A DNA stretch of 64,000 nucleotides from assembly GCF_001942495.1 (NCBI RefSeq), contig NZ_MKZS01000001.1, positions 3,735,613 through 3,799,612 of the forward strand, read 5' to 3'. A model generated the notes under the pieces. That model saw only the letters and a program-made list of their open reading frames with translations, was not told the DNA's origin and made no database searches. Of this stretch, positions 41,444 to 50,878 are shown piece after piece (within the stretch, counting starts at the first letter, position 1; each line of letters starts with the position of its first letter). A program made the position numbers and the translations under genes. Origin of the DNA: Moorena bouillonii PNG (lineage in GTDB: Bacteria; Cyanobacteriota; Cyanobacteriia; Cyanobacteriales; Coleofasciculaceae).

Positions 41444-41809
41444 TCAAAATTCGGTGTTATCATAGCTGCTTACAGCGCTCGGATCAGTATCACGCTTAGA
41501 TCCCAGTAAATCAAGGCGCTCTACTCGGATCACAGGTTGTGAGCGATCAGCTCCGGTGGTGCGATCGCTCCAAGTGTCAATTTTCAAAGACCCTTTTACA
41601 CCAATTAAGCTACCTTTACGCACATAATTAGCAGCTACTTCCGCCGTCTTCCCCCAAATCTCTAAGTTGAACCAGTCAGGCTGATCACTATTGCGTGTCC
41701 GTCGTCTCACTGCCAAGGCCAGTTTACACAATACACCCCCAGACTCAAAATACTTAACATCTGGGTCTGTACCTGCACGACCGACTAAATGGACAACATT
41801 GAGACTCAT
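41444..41809 (-). CDS. ssb: single-stranded DNA-binding protein
   Basis: A 121-aa OB-fold protein. Seen: MSLNVVHLVGRAGTDPDVKY, the usual SSB opening; LCKLALAVRRR; DQPDWFNLEIWGKTAEVAANY with the tryptophan that stacks on DNA; and VRKGSLIGVKGSLKIDTW. It ends ...SVAS-type acidic DNTEF, close to the conserved tail that recruits repair proteins. It binds single strands in replication, repair and recombination. It is divergent from mreB with a 342-bp shared upstream region, a gene order common in cyanobacteria. Confidence 0.95.
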   Translation of the reverse strand: MSLNVVHLVGRAGTDPDVKYFESGGVLCKLALAVRRRTRNSDQPDWFNLEIWGKTAEVAANYVRKGSLIGVKGSLKIDTWSDRTTGADRSQPVIRVERLDLLGSKRDTDPSAVSSYDNTEF

Positions 41810-42151
41810 AGTTATATTGGTACTTTTGTACTGATTATGGCTCTACAATAGCAGATTGAGCTGGTGTATAACAATTACTAACTTATTTTAAGACTTATTT
41901 TAAGTGACCGAAGCAAGTCAGTCATCAATAGTATTCTAGTTAACTTGAGCTTAACTTGAGCCGGTGAAACCGTTGTGTATTTGCAGTTGGGTGTATTTGC
42001 AGAAATTTATTCTAAAGAGTATCCGGAGAATCATGATCACCTAGTGTACTAGCGTACTAGACTAACTGGATAAAACATAATAGAATCCACCTCAGTTACA
42101 GTTTCGGTGCAATTTCGGTTGTACACAGCATTTTGTGAGGCGTAGAAACTA
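41810..42151. other. divergent promoter region of ssb and mreB
   Basis: AT-rich, noncoding. It must contain the promoters of both genes. A tagtgtactagcgtactagac stretch near 42041-42062 has ctagtgtactag/gtactag repeats that could be an operator; no other clear signal was found. Confidence 0.45.
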
Positions 42152-43195
42152 GTGAGTATTTTAAATCACTTTTCCCTGTCACGGGACATGGGTATAGACC
42201 TGGGTACAGCTAACACCTTAGTCTATGTATCTGGTAAGGGCATTGTTCTTCAAGAGCCTTCTGTGGTTGCCATTGATCAAGACGAAAAGCTTCCTCTAGC
42301 CGTAGGCGAAGAGGCAAAAAAGATGTTGGGAAGAACCCCAGGTAATGTAGTTGCCCTACGTCCTTTACGGGATGGTGTGATTGCTGACTTCGATACCGCT
42401 GAACTGATGCTGAAGCACTTCATCCAGCGGGTAAACGAAGGCAAAGCCCTAGTTTCACCTCGAATTGTGATTGGTATCCCCAGCGGTGTCACAGGTGTGG
42501 AGCGACGAGCCGTCATGGAAGCCGCATTACAAGCTGGTGCTAGAGAAGTTAGGTTAATTGATGAACCAGTAGCAGCAGCCATTGGTGCTGGATTACCTGT
42601 AGCAGAACCAACCGGTAACATGATTATTGATATCGGTGGAGGCACCACTGAGGTAGCAGTTCTCAGTTTACAGGGGACCGTTCTAAGTGAATCAGTGCGT
42701 GTTGCGGGAGATGAACTGAATGAGGCAATCACTCAGTATATGAAAAAAGTCCATAACCTAGTGATTGGGGAACGGACAGCAGAAGACATCAAAATCCGCA
42801 TTGGCTCAGCCTATCCGACACCTGAGGATAATGAAGCTGCCATGGAAGTGCGAGGATTACACTTGCTGTCTGGCTTGCCACGAACTGTCACCATCAAACG
42901 ACCAGAGATTCGTGAAAGTATGGCAGAACCCCTTTCTGTTATTGTTGATGCTGTTAAGCGCACTCTAGAACGGACTCCCCCCGAACTGGCAGCTGATATT
43001 ATTGATAGAGGTATTATGCTGGCGGGTGGTGGTGCTTTATTGAAAGGATTAGATACACTTATTAGTCATGAAAGTGGCATTGTCACCCATGTGGCAGCTG
43101 ATCCACTCAGCTGCGTTGTTTTGGGAACTGGTCGAGTATTAGAGAACTACAAACAGTTAGAGCGGGTGTTTAGTGGGCGTTCCCGTAATATGTAG
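42152..43195 (+). CDS. mreB: rod shape-determining protein MreB
   Basis: A 347-aa bacterial actin that forms membrane-bound filaments guiding cell-wall synthesis. Seen: the phosphate-1 motif [14 protein letters not shown] (~12-25), connect-1 and [15 protein letters not shown], phosphate-2 [18 protein letters not shown] (~155), and the adenosine motif [14 protein letters not shown] (~288). The length is usual. The start is GTG ([12 protein letters not shown]), leaving a short amphipathic N-terminus for membrane binding. It is the first gene of mreBCD; mreC starts 124 bases on. Confidence 0.97.
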   Translation: MSILNHFSLSRDMGIDLGTANTLVYVSGKGIVLQEPSVVAIDQDEKLPLAVGEEAKKMLGRTPGNVVALRPLRDGVIADFDTAELMLKHFIQRVNEGKALVSPRIVIGIPSGVTGVERRAVMEAALQAGAREVRLIDEPVAAAIGAGLPVAEPTGNMIIDIGGGTTEVAVLSLQGTVLSESVRVAGDELNEAITQYMKKVHNLVIGERTAEDIKIRIGSAYPTPEDNEAAMEVRGLHLLSGLPRTVTIKRPEIRESMAEPLSVIVDAVKRTLERTPPELAADIIDRGIMLAGGGALLKGLDTLISHESGIVTHVAADPLSCVVLGTGRVLENYKQLERVFSGRSRNM

Positions 43196-43319
43196 TGGTC
43201 AGCTATTAAACATCAACCTTAAAGAGTATTTTAGTTCAATATATCAAGAGTGTAGATTGAGTGTGGCTAGTGTAAAAACTCACTGATTAGCCAAAATCTG
43301 ACTATTTTATGGATAGGCT

Positions 43320-44060
43320 ATGTACATGCTGCGTCGCTGGTGGGGGAGACATGGAGTAGCAATTATGCTGGGGAGTCTTACCCTAATTGCTGCTTGGTTA
43401 CTGAGAACAACTCAGGGTGCAACAATTTTTGAAATCTATCAATTGATAACCCGCCCTTTTCAATCGCTACCTGCAAGAGAAGAAAGCCTCTCTAATGCGC
43501 GGATACTGGAACTACAACAGCAGGTAGAGGAACTCAAAACCCAAAACCAGAAGCTAAAAGAGCTGTTAGGTTATAAGAAAACCCAGAATAAACTAAGAAT
43601 TGTTGCGCCTGTTGTGGGACGTAGCGCTGACAGTTGGTGGCAAGAAATCATTCTCGGAAGAGGGAGTGAAGCTGGAATCAAAACGGGCTTCGTTGTTATG
43701 GCACCTGGCGGTGTAGTGGGTAGAGTCGTTAGCGTAACACCCCACACCAGTCGTGCCTTGCTGATCAGTGACCCCACTAGTAAGGTAGGTGCCGTGATCA
43801 GCCGTAGCCGTAGCATGGGTTTTTTGGGTGGAAAAGGAACTAATCGGGCAATAATGCAGTTTTTTGATAAAGTGCCAAACGTCCGTCCTGGTGATGCTGT
43901 GGCTACCTCCACTGTTAGCCAGCTTTTCCCAGCTGGTTTACCCCTAGGACGTGTAGAGTCTGTTATTCTTGACAAAAGTCCAGCGCCAGAGGCGATTATT
44001 GAGCTGACAGCCCCCATGAGTTATCTGGAGTGGGTGATTATTCATCCCAATCACCCATGA
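43320..44060 (+). CDS. mreC: rod shape-determining protein MreC
   Basis: A 246-aa bitopic membrane protein of the elongasome. Seen: an N-terminal membrane helix (GVAIMLGSLTLIAAWLLR), a coiled coil (ARILELQQQVEELKTQNQKL, ~60-85), then the MreC beta-barrel domain with VVGRSADSWWQEIILGRGSE, GGVVGRVVSVTPHTSRALLI, and PAGLPLGRVESV. It links MreB/MreD to penicillin-binding proteins. The start ATG is followed closely by a second Met. A 199-bp MITE lies directly behind the stop. Confidence 0.95.
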   Translation: MYMLRRWWGRHGVAIMLGSLTLIAAWLLRTTQGATIFEIYQLITRPFQSLPAREESLSNARILELQQQVEELKTQNQKLKELLGYKKTQNKLRIVAPVVGRSADSWWQEIILGRGSEAGIKTGFVVMAPGGVVGRVVSVTPHTSRALLISDPTSKVGAVISRSRSMGFLGGKGTNRAIMQFFDKVPNVRPGDAVATSTVSQLFPAGLPLGRVESVILDKSPAPEAIIELTAPMSYLEWVIIHPNHP

Positions 44061-44093
44061 TTTATGACCAATGAACAATAACCCATGACTAAT

Positions 44094-44292
44094 AGACCTC
44101 TTGCAAAAATATTTTGAGTTATAATAATAGTTTTGGGAAAAATTACTTAGATTGTGTACTAGGCTTATACACAAACTGTACTAGGCTTATACACAAACAA
44201 AGTACAAAGCACGTTTGTTAGTCAAAAGCGATCGCTAACTCGGAAATTCCCAGACTAGTGATTATACCAGGAAAAACTTTTGCAAGAGGTCT
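44094..44292. mobile_element. 199-bp MITE between mreC and mreD
   Basis: Perfect 15-bp terminal inverted repeats, agacctcttgcaaaa (44094-44108) and ttttgcaagaggtct (44278-44292), enclose a noncoding interior with two direct copies of gtactaggcttatacacaaa. The flanking aat (44091-44093 and 44293-44295) may be a target duplication. No transposase is inside, so it depends on a related full element elsewhere. Confidence 0.85.
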
Positions 44293-44300
44293 AATCAACA

Positions 44301-44846
44301 ATGACCAACACGTCTCAGTTTTCTATTTGGGTTCGTCGAACAATCAATTGGGCAGTAACTGTTATTTCAGTTATCTTCTGCTCAATCTTATTACTGACAC
44401 GTTTACCTGGAATGGAATTACTGGGAATCGCTCCCAACTGGCTGTTGATTTGGGTTGTGGCCTGGAGCATTAAACGCACAGCCTTTCAAGGAGCATTCGC
44501 AGGGTTGGTATTGGGGTTAGTGCAAGATGGTATGACATTCCCTGAGCCTACCCATGTCTATAGCCTTGCCATCGTGGGGATTTTGACTGCTCTGATTCAA
44601 AAGCAACGGTATATTCAGGAAGATTTTATTTCAGTAGCTTTAATTGTGTTTGGCATGGCGATTGTTGGGGAAACAGTTACTGCTATTCAGCATAGTTTTC
44701 AAGGCTCTCGCCAATTAGCACAAATCTGGACAGACCATCAGCGTATTGCCATCTGTTCTGCAATTCTCAGTAGTCTTTGGGCACCAGTCGTCTACTATCC
44801 ACTCAATCGATGGTGGCAGTGGTGCAATTCAATGGAGGAATCGTGA
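44301..44846 (+). CDS. mreD: rod shape-determining protein MreD
   Basis: A 181-aa polytopic membrane protein, last of mreBCD. Seen: an N-terminal helix (WAVTVISVIFCSILLLTRLP), the cyanobacterial MreD pattern LGIAPNWLLIWVVAWSIKR, GLVLGLVQDGMTFPEPTHVY and about five membrane segments in all. It supports cell-wall elongation together with MreB and MreC. The MITE leaves just eight bases before the ATG, so the ribosome site lies inside the MITE end (gcaagagg), an odd arrangement. Confidence 0.9.
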   Translation: MTNTSQFSIWVRRTINWAVTVISVIFCSILLLTRLPGMELLGIAPNWLLIWVVAWSIKRTAFQGAFAGLVLGLVQDGMTFPEPTHVYSLAIVGILTALIQKQRYIQEDFISVALIVFGMAIVGETVTAIQHSFQGSRQLAQIWTDHQRIAICSAILSSLWAPVVYYPLNRWWQWCNSMEES

Positions 44847-44852
44847 TGCTTT

Positions 44853-44950
44853 ATGAAGGTTGAAGGTTGAAGGTTGAAGGTTGAAGGTTGAAGGTTGAAG
44901 GTTGAAGGTTGAAGGTTAAAGGTTAAAGGTTAAAGGTTAAAGGTTGAAGG
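44853..44950. repeat. heptamer array (aggttga/aggttaa)
   Basis: About thirteen aggttga units with aggttaa variants directly behind the mreD stop. Confidence 0.93.
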
Positions 44951-44997
44951 TTATCGCTCTACCGCACCTAGTATCGATAAAACCGCGCTTATAACAG

Positions 44998-45054
44998 TGT
45001 CTTGATCCAAAGCGCGAGTGAGGGAAACGCCCGTAGAGCCACTGCATCGCTTTT
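44998..45054 (-). repeat. dispersed palindromic repeat, diverged copy
   Basis: It starts tgtcttgat and ends cactgcatcgctttt like the copy at 2247-2300, with a changed centre (gagtgagggaaacgccc). It overlaps the end of the HAD hydrolase gene. Confidence 0.55.
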
Positions 45055-45892
45055 ACAGAGCAAGTTCGGTAGAGCCAACAGCTCTAGAGAGTTCTAATAG
45101 ATAAGAGGTGGCACAAAGTAGGTCGCTACAGATATGAGTGGGTTCAAACCGCTTGAGATATGATTGAGAACGAATGCCACAGGTAAGAGCTATGGTGGGA
45201 ATTGAGAGAGCTTGTCCTGCGAGAATATCGGCTTCTGTATCACCAATCATCCAAGCAGATACGGACGGTTGAGCCAGCGGAGATTGTTCGGTATAGGATG
45301 AAGTACTATGCTCAGACAGTGCTTGTTGGAGAAGTTCCTGTTTGACCTGAGCATAGTTTTGATAAGCATGGTGGTTTTCTGTGGTCCCATAAATGCCGCT
45401 AAAAAGACGAGTTAAACCGTAATTGCTCAATATCTGTTTGACCTGGGATGTGCAACGCAATGTCACCAGAACTAGTCTGATACCATAAGAATGCAGCAAA
45501 GGTAAGGCCCAGTTTACGTTTGGTTGCAGCTGATCTTTGTTCAATAAGGCAGATTGATTCACAATCTTGATCACACGCCCCAAGAAGAAATCGATTTGCT
45601 CTCCTCGCAACCCTGAACGCATGGCAATTTCTTCGTCAGGGATGCGTTCTTGCTTCATTTGCCAGAACTGCTGTTTACTCATGGTCTGGATCGGTAAGCT
45701 TATACCTTTAGCTTGGTAGAAGCCTTGAGTATCGGTTAGTGCTAGCTGGTACGTGGTGTAGTAGCGATTGGAAACATCAACAATCGGACCGTCAAAATCA
45801 CAGAATACGGTCAGTTGTTGCAAGTAGGGGACTGTATTTTGAGGCAGGTAAAATCGGGATAATTGCCTGTCTGGGGCAGCAACACAGTTCAT
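45053..45892 (-). CDS. HAD family hydrolase
   Basis: A 279-aa haloacid-dehalogenase-type phosphatase. Seen: motif I VFCDFDGPIVDV (nucleophile D32-region), motif II LVLVTLRCTS, and the motif IV region SAWMIGDTEADILAGQAL with GD and D. Between them lies a helical cap (~55-130). The substrate is unknown; similar proteins act on phosphoglycolate and other small phosphates. The start ATG gives ~25 residues ahead of motif I. The C-terminus overlaps a dispersed repeat, so the last residues may be recent. Confidence 0.85.
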   Translation of the reverse strand: MNCVAAPDRQLSRFYLPQNTVPYLQQLTVFCDFDGPIVDVSNRYYTTYQLALTDTQGFYQAKGISLPIQTMSKQQFWQMKQERIPDEEIAMRSGLRGEQIDFFLGRVIKIVNQSALLNKDQLQPNVNWALPLLHSYGIRLVLVTLRCTSQVKQILSNYGLTRLFSGIYGTTENHHAYQNYAQVKQELLQQALSEHSTSSYTEQSPLAQPSVSAWMIGDTEADILAGQALSIPTIALTCGIRSQSYLKRFEPTHICSDLLCATSYLLELSRAVGSTELAL

Positions 45893-46283
45893 AGATTAGA
45901 TTTTGGCTGGGCTGGGCTTTTTGAAATACTTCTTTACAATGTACCAGTTTTAGTGTATTTTCGCACCTGGTTGACGGGACATTGATACCATTTTGTATTC
46001 TTTGGAGAAACTATTTTGATCGTTGGCGGTCTAAAAATAACTATATATAGTTTAAAAAAACTGTAGCCCTAAGTAACTCGAGCAGCACTTAGGCTAAATT
46101 AGGCAACAATTGCATTCCATGAGTGCAACTTTGTACTAGCATGTAAAAACCTATATATTGATCTGTTCACTCCTGCTGTTGAGCTACTAGGGGCGTAATG
46201 AGCGAAAATATTGCTTTGAGTAGATTAATTCAAAACCCCCATCCTAATATTGGGATAAGACCACTATCTCTTTGTAGCTAGGC
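45893..46283. other. 391-bp divergent intergenic region
   Basis: AT-rich, no gene and no repeat array seen. It must hold the promoters of the HAD gene (minus) and the kinase gene (plus). Confidence 0.5.
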
Positions 46284-48335
46284 ATGAGCTACTGTATCAA
46301 TCCCCTGTGCCTTCAACCAGATGACCCAGGGAACATGACGAATCTCGTTTGTCGCCATTGTGGCTCAGATTTGTTATTACAAGGTCGCTATCGGGTGATG
46401 CGCCTGTTAAGTGACCAAAGTGGCTTTGGTAAGGTTTACGAAGCTTACAACGGGGCAGTACCAAAAATTTTAAAAGTGCTTAAGCCAGAGCACAACTCGA
46501 AATCCAGAATTATTGAACTATTTCGCCAAGAGGCAGCTGTATTGAGCAAGCTGACTCATCCCGGTATCCCTCAAATCGATCCAGAGGGCTACTTTCAGTT
46601 TTTTCCTAGACAGAGTAAGGAGCCGCTGCATTGCATCATCATGGAGAAAATTGATGGACTTAACTTGAAGCAGTGGATGAGGCAACAGGGCAATCACCCA
46701 ATTCTAGAACCGCAAGCCCTTAAATGGTTAAAGCAGATAGTAGAGATTTTGCATCTTGTTCACCAAGAAAACTATTTCCATCGCGATATCAAGCCAGAAA
46801 ACATCATGCTCCGTGCCAATGGGCAATTGGTATTGATTGACTTTGGCACCGCTAGAGAGTTGACCTATACCTACCTAGCGGAAATTGGTGGTGGAGGCAG
46901 TGTTACCAAGATTAGTTCCCATGGCTATACTCCCCCAGAGCAAGAAAAAGGGTATGCAGTCCCACAGTCCGATTTTTATGCTCTGGGGCGAACCTTTGTT
47001 TATTTACTAACTGGGAAATCAGTCACGGATCAGAGTGTTTATGATCCGTTAAATGATCAATTTCATTGGCGTGATCATGCTCCTCAAATATCTGAGCAGC
47101 TAGCCGAATTTATTGATAGTTTGATGGCCCCAACGGCAGCAGCTCGACCTCAGAAAACTCAGCAAATTTTAAATGATATCGCTAATATTTCATCTTTTAT
47201 TAGTATTTCACAGGCTAATACTAATCTAGAAGCGAGTACAACCAACCAAAGATTTAAAACTAAATCTCAACCCAATATTTCTATAGAAACGGAAGTTGTC
47301 AAAACCCCAAGAAGAAGATGGTGGTTAGGAGGGATATTGACTTTGGTGGTGGGATTATTTGGTGCTGGTGGTTGGCTATTGTATCAATCCTATAATCCTT
47401 CCCTTAGAAAATATCAAGAGATATCTGCTCAAGAATTATCTGTAGTTAACACTAAGACCTTCACTGCTCATTCAAGTTGGGTTAATTACCTAGTCATTAG
47501 TCAAGATGGCGAATTATTAGTTAGTGGGAGCGCCGATAAAACGATTAAAATTTGGAATATCAACACGGCAGAAGAAATCTACACTCTCCAAGGTCATAAT
47601 AGCTTTGTTAATTATCTAGCTATTAGTCCCGATGGACAACACTTATTTAGTGCTAGTGCCGATAAGACGATTAAAATTTGGGATATCAACACGGGAAAAG
47701 AACTCCGCACTCTCCAAGGTCATAAGAGTTATATTAATCATCTAGCGGTTAGTCCGGATGGACAACGATTGTTTAGTGCTAGTGCCGATAAGACGATTAA
47801 GATTTGGGATATCAACACGGGAGAAGAACTCCGCACTCTCCAAGGTCATCAAAGTTCAATTAACTTTTTATTAATTAGTCAGAATGATCAAGAACTATTT
47901 AGTGCTAGTGCTGATAAGACAATTAAAATTTGGGATATCAACACTGGGGAAGAAATCGACACTCTAAAAGGCCATGATAGCTATGTTAATTCTCTAGCCA
48001 TAAGTCCGGATGGACAACGATTGTTTAGTGCTAGTGCTGACAATACTATCAAAGTATGGAATCTAGATACTGGAGAAGAAGTCAATAGTCTAACTGATCA
48101 TACCAATTATGTGGAAGAACTAGCTATCGGTGCTAATTGTAAGAAGTTGTTCAGTGGAAGTGCAGATAAAACGATAAAAGTGTGGGATTTTGCTAATGAA
48201 AAACTAATCTACACCCTAAATGGTTTTCCAAATCCAATTGACTATTTTGCGATTAGTCCTGATTGCCATACAATTGCTACTAGTGGTGGTAAAAAGATAA
48301 TAAAACTGTGGAATTTGCCACAGTTAATTCATTAG
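46284..48335 (+). CDS. zinc-ribbon serine/threonine kinase with WD40 repeats
   Basis: A 683-aa membrane-anchored Hanks-type kinase. Order: a four-cysteine N-terminal motif (C4, C9, then VCRHC), frequent in cyanobacterial kinases; kinase domain ~35-300 with LSDQSGFGKVYEA, catalytic HRDIKPENIM and DFGTARE; a linker; one membrane helix (~348-366, GILTLVVGLFGAGGWLLY); then about seven WD40 repeats (~390-680), several nearly identical at the DNA level (GHxSYVNxLAISPDGQRLFS, ASADKTIKIWDI). The propeller faces outside the membrane side opposite the kinase, so it probably senses a ligand or partner. The near-identical repeats point to recent repeat duplication. Confidence 0.93.
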   Translation: MSYCINPLCLQPDDPGNMTNLVCRHCGSDLLLQGRYRVMRLLSDQSGFGKVYEAYNGAVPKILKVLKPEHNSKSRIIELFRQEAAVLSKLTHPGIPQIDPEGYFQFFPRQSKEPLHCIIMEKIDGLNLKQWMRQQGNHPILEPQALKWLKQIVEILHLVHQENYFHRDIKPENIMLRANGQLVLIDFGTARELTYTYLAEIGGGGSVTKISSHGYTPPEQEKGYAVPQSDFYALGRTFVYLLTGKSVTDQSVYDPLNDQFHWRDHAPQISEQLAEFIDSLMAPTAAARPQKTQQILNDIANISSFISISQANTNLEASTTNQRFKTKSQPNISIETEVVKTPRRRWWLGGILTLVVGLFGAGGWLLYQSYNPSLRKYQEISAQELSVVNTKTFTAHSSWVNYLVISQDGELLVSGSADKTIKIWNINTAEEIYTLQGHNSFVNYLAISPDGQHLFSASADKTIKIWDINTGKELRTLQGHKSYINHLAVSPDGQRLFSASADKTIKIWDINTGEELRTLQGHQSSINFLLISQNDQELFSASADKTIKIWDINTGEEIDTLKGHDSYVNSLAISPDGQRLFSASADNTIKVWNLDTGEEVNSLTDHTNYVEELAIGANCKKLFSGSADKTIKVWDFANEKLIYTLNGFPNPIDYFAISPDCHTIATSGGKKIIKLWNLPQLIH

Positions 48336-48500
48336 TTTTTAAGTGATTATTATGGTTGAGCTATTGGTGAAAAAATTAAATTTTATGACGTTTATAGTTT
48401 AGAGTCAAAGTTAATTAAATGCTAAGGGATTTCATTAATGATTAAAAATAAAATATCAATAGTAACAAACGAATACTAACAGAGGAATAGTAATAGACAA

Positions 48501-49622
48501 ATGGACAACTCTCCTGTGACATCTTTTCCTGAAACTCCCTTGGCGCAAGCCATGATACAGCGGTGTATCCAACTAGCACGGCGAGCCCAGGGACGTACTA
48601 CACCCAACCCTTTAGTGGGTTGTGTAATTGTCCGGAATGGGGAAATTGTCGGGGAAGGGTTTCATCCCGCTGCTGGTCAACCCCATGCGGAAGTGTTTGC
48701 CCTCTCAGAGGCTGGGGAAAATGCCCAGGGCGCAACGGTTTACGTGAATCTGGAACCCTGCAATCACTATGGTAGAACCCCTCCTTGTACAGAAGCGTTA
48801 ATTAAGGCTGGAGTCGCTAAAGTAGTTGTCGGGATGGTGGACCCTGATCCACGGGTATCTGGAAAAGGTATTGAACGGTTAAGGGCGGCTGGGATTGAAG
48901 TGGTGGTAGGTGTGGAAGAGAGTGCTTGCCGTCAGCTTAATGAAGGCTTTATTCATCGCATTATTTACCAGCGTCCATTGGGAATTCTCAAATATGCCAT
49001 GACTTTAGATGGCAAAATTGCTGCTACTAGTGGTCATAGCAAATGGATTACAGGGGAAAACTCACGTAGTTGGGTGCATCAATTGCGATCAGCTTGCGAT
49101 GCAGTGATTGTGGGCGGTAATACGGTGCGTCAGGATAACCCCAATTTGACTAGCCACAATCCAAACGCACCGAATCCCCTACGGGTGATCATGAGTCGCA
49201 CCCTCGACTTACCCAGAGATGCTCGTGTTTGGCAAACGGATGATGTACCGACGTTGGTGTTTACAGAGGTCGGAACTGAGGGAGATTTATATCAACATCT
49301 GGTCAACCAGGGTGTAGAGGTGGTGGTATTGAATCCCCTGACGCCTTCTCAAGTCATGGCATATTTATATGACAGGCAGCTTTCCAGTGTGTTATGGGAA
49401 TGTGGTGGTATCTTAGCGGCAAATGCGATCGCAGATGGTGCAGTCCAAAAAATCGTAGCCTTTATTGCTCCCAAAATCATTGGTGGTCAAGGTGGTCCCT
49501 CACCGGTAGGAGATTTAGGCTTGACACTCATGACTGATGCTCTAACCTTAGAACGAGTCAGTTGGCGTCAGATAGGATCGGATTATGTTGTAGAAGGTTA
49601 TTTAGCTCCTGATAGGAAGTAG
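48501..49622 (+). CDS. ribD: riboflavin biosynthesis deaminase/reductase RibD
   Basis: A 373-aa bifunctional enzyme for two early steps of riboflavin synthesis. The N-terminal deaminase domain has RTTPNPLVGCVIV, the zinc ligands in HAEVFAL and PCNHYGRTPPC. The C-terminal reductase domain begins near residue 150 (ILKYAMTLDGKIAATSGHSKWITGE in pieces) and includes AVIVGGNTVRQDNPNLT and WECGGILAANAI. Length and order match RibD. No FMN riboswitch was seen upstream. It is followed by short gggagtc repeats, then the convergent ABC transporter. Confidence 0.95.
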   Translation: MDNSPVTSFPETPLAQAMIQRCIQLARRAQGRTTPNPLVGCVIVRNGEIVGEGFHPAAGQPHAEVFALSEAGENAQGATVYVNLEPCNHYGRTPPCTEALIKAGVAKVVVGMVDPDPRVSGKGIERLRAAGIEVVVGVEESACRQLNEGFIHRIIYQRPLGILKYAMTLDGKIAATSGHSKWITGENSRSWVHQLRSACDAVIVGGNTVRQDNPNLTSHNPNAPNPLRVIMSRTLDLPRDARVWQTDDVPTLVFTEVGTEGDLYQHLVNQGVEVVVLNPLTPSQVMAYLYDRQLSSVLWECGGILAANAIADGAVQKIVAFIAPKIIGGQGGPSPVGDLGLTLMTDALTLERVSWRQIGSDYVVEGYLAPDRK

Positions 49623-49709
49623 GGAGTCGGGAGTGGAGTCGGTAATCGGGAATCGGGAGTCGGGAGTCGGGGTAAGAAAATTGACTATACCTGATAAGTA
49701 TGATCAATC

Positions 49710-50501
49710 TTATAAAATTTGAGATAAAAACTGCTTAGTACGTTCATGTTGAGGATTGTTGAAAAATTCCTGGGGTGTACTTTCTTCCACCAACTTCCCA
49801 TCAGCCATTAATACCACTCGGTCTGCCACTTCTCTTGCAAAACCTACTTCGTGGGTAACGCAAACCATAGTCATCCCAGAATCAGCAAGCGATCGCATGG
49901 TATCGAGTACCTCTCGCACCATCTCCGGATCGAGAGCTGAGGTAGGCTCATCAAATAACATAATTTTAGGCTGCATTGCCAAAGCACGGGCAATAGCTAC
50001 CCGTTGCTGTTGTCCCCCTGACAGTTGACCGGGATACTTCTTAGCTTGTTCGAGAATACCGACTTTCTCTAACAGCTGCATGGCAATTTCTTCAGCTTTT
50101 GCCTTTTTCCAGCGGCGTACCCAAATGGGAGCAAGGGTGACATTTTGCAGTACAGTCAGGTGAGGAAATAAGTTAAATTGTTGGAAAACCATCCCCACTT
50201 CCTTGCGAATGGTATCAATGTTTCGCAAGTCATGGGAGAGTTCAATGTTATCTATAATAATTTTTCCTTTTTGATAGTCTTCTAGAGCATTAAATGTCCG
50301 AATAAAGGTGGATTTTCCAGACCCACTAGGCCCCATAATCACTACTACTTCTTTTTTCTTGACTTCTAAACTGACACCACGCAGAACATGAAATTGGTTG
50401 CTGGCGTACCACTTATGAACATCTTGAGCGATGATCATGGATTCGGGATCTCCGGAATTAACTGGGTCTTCAGGAGCAGTGATCGGTTGTTGATTGGTCA
50501 T
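49710..50501 (-). CDS. polar amino acid ABC transporter ATPase
   Basis: A 263-aa ATP-binding subunit of the polar amino acid uptake (PAAT) type, like GlnQ, BztD and AapP. Seen: Walker [11 protein letters not shown]-loop [13 protein letters not shown], signature LSGGQQQR, Walker [15 protein letters not shown] and the H-loop VTHEVGFA. It is the last gene of a four-gene minus-strand set (binding protein, two permeases, ATPase), the order of bztABCD and of the cyanobacterial N-II (NatFGH-BgtA) system, which takes up acidic and neutral polar amino acids. A 377-bp repeat-filled gap separates it from the permease gene. Confidence 0.94.
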   Translation of the reverse strand: MTNQQPITAPEDPVNSGDPESMIIAQDVHKWYASNQFHVLRGVSLEVKKKEVVVIMGPSGSGKSTFIRTFNALEDYQKGKIIIDNIELSHDLRNIDTIRKEVGMVFQQFNLFPHLTVLQNVTLAPIWVRRWKKAKAEEIAMQLLEKVGILEQAKKYPGQLSGGQQQRVAIARALAMQPKIMLFDEPTSALDPEMVREVLDTMRSLADSGMTMVCVTHEVGFAREVADRVVLMADGKLVEESTPQEFFNNPQHERTKQFLSQIL

Positions 50502-50525
50502 GATTCTTTTCCCTTGAGTAAGGTT

Positions 50526-50702
50526 AGATTGGGTTAAAGGTTAAAGGTTACAGGTTGAAAGTTACAGGTTGAAAGTTACAGGTTTAAGGTTACAGGTTTA
50601 AGGTTACAGGTTGAAAGTTACAGGTTGAAAGTTACAGGTTGAAAGTTACAGGTTTAAGGTTACAGGTTTAAGGTTACAGGTTTAAGGTTACAGGTTTAAG
50701 GT
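50526..50702. repeat. 14-bp tandem repeat (ttacaggtttaagg type)
   Basis: A dozen units alternating ttacaggttgaaag and ttacaggtttaagg upstream of the ABC ATPase gene, that is, between it and the permease genes. Confidence 0.92.
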
Positions 50703-50704
50703 TA

Positions 50705-50870
50705 TATAGCGTTTCTCGCAGTTATGAGGTATTTTATTCTTTGACGTTGATTCCCTGTCTTCATGCAGCGCAGGGCTATTCCCTGTTCCCTGTTCCCTGT
50801 TCCCTATTCCCTGTTCCCTGTTCCCTAAAATCCGTAAATTGTGTACCTCATAGCTATGATAATTGCTATA
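50705..50870. repeat. inverted-repeat element enclosing ttccctg units
   Basis: The left end tatagcgtttctcgcagttatgaggta (in parts: tatagcgtttctcg, cagttatgaggta) matches the complement of the right end (tatagcaattatcatag, ctatgaggtacac). The interior is a ttccctg/ttcccta array. It is related to the elements at 32610, 36346 and 36657 and touches the permease stop. Confidence 0.7.
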
Positions 50871-50878
50871 ATCTAGAT

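Noticed and set aside
42277-42732. A 151-codon minus-strand frame inside mreB, and a similar one of 148 codons inside mreC (43571-44017)
   Set aside because: They are antisense shadows of well-defined genes, serine/threonine-rich by codon reversal.
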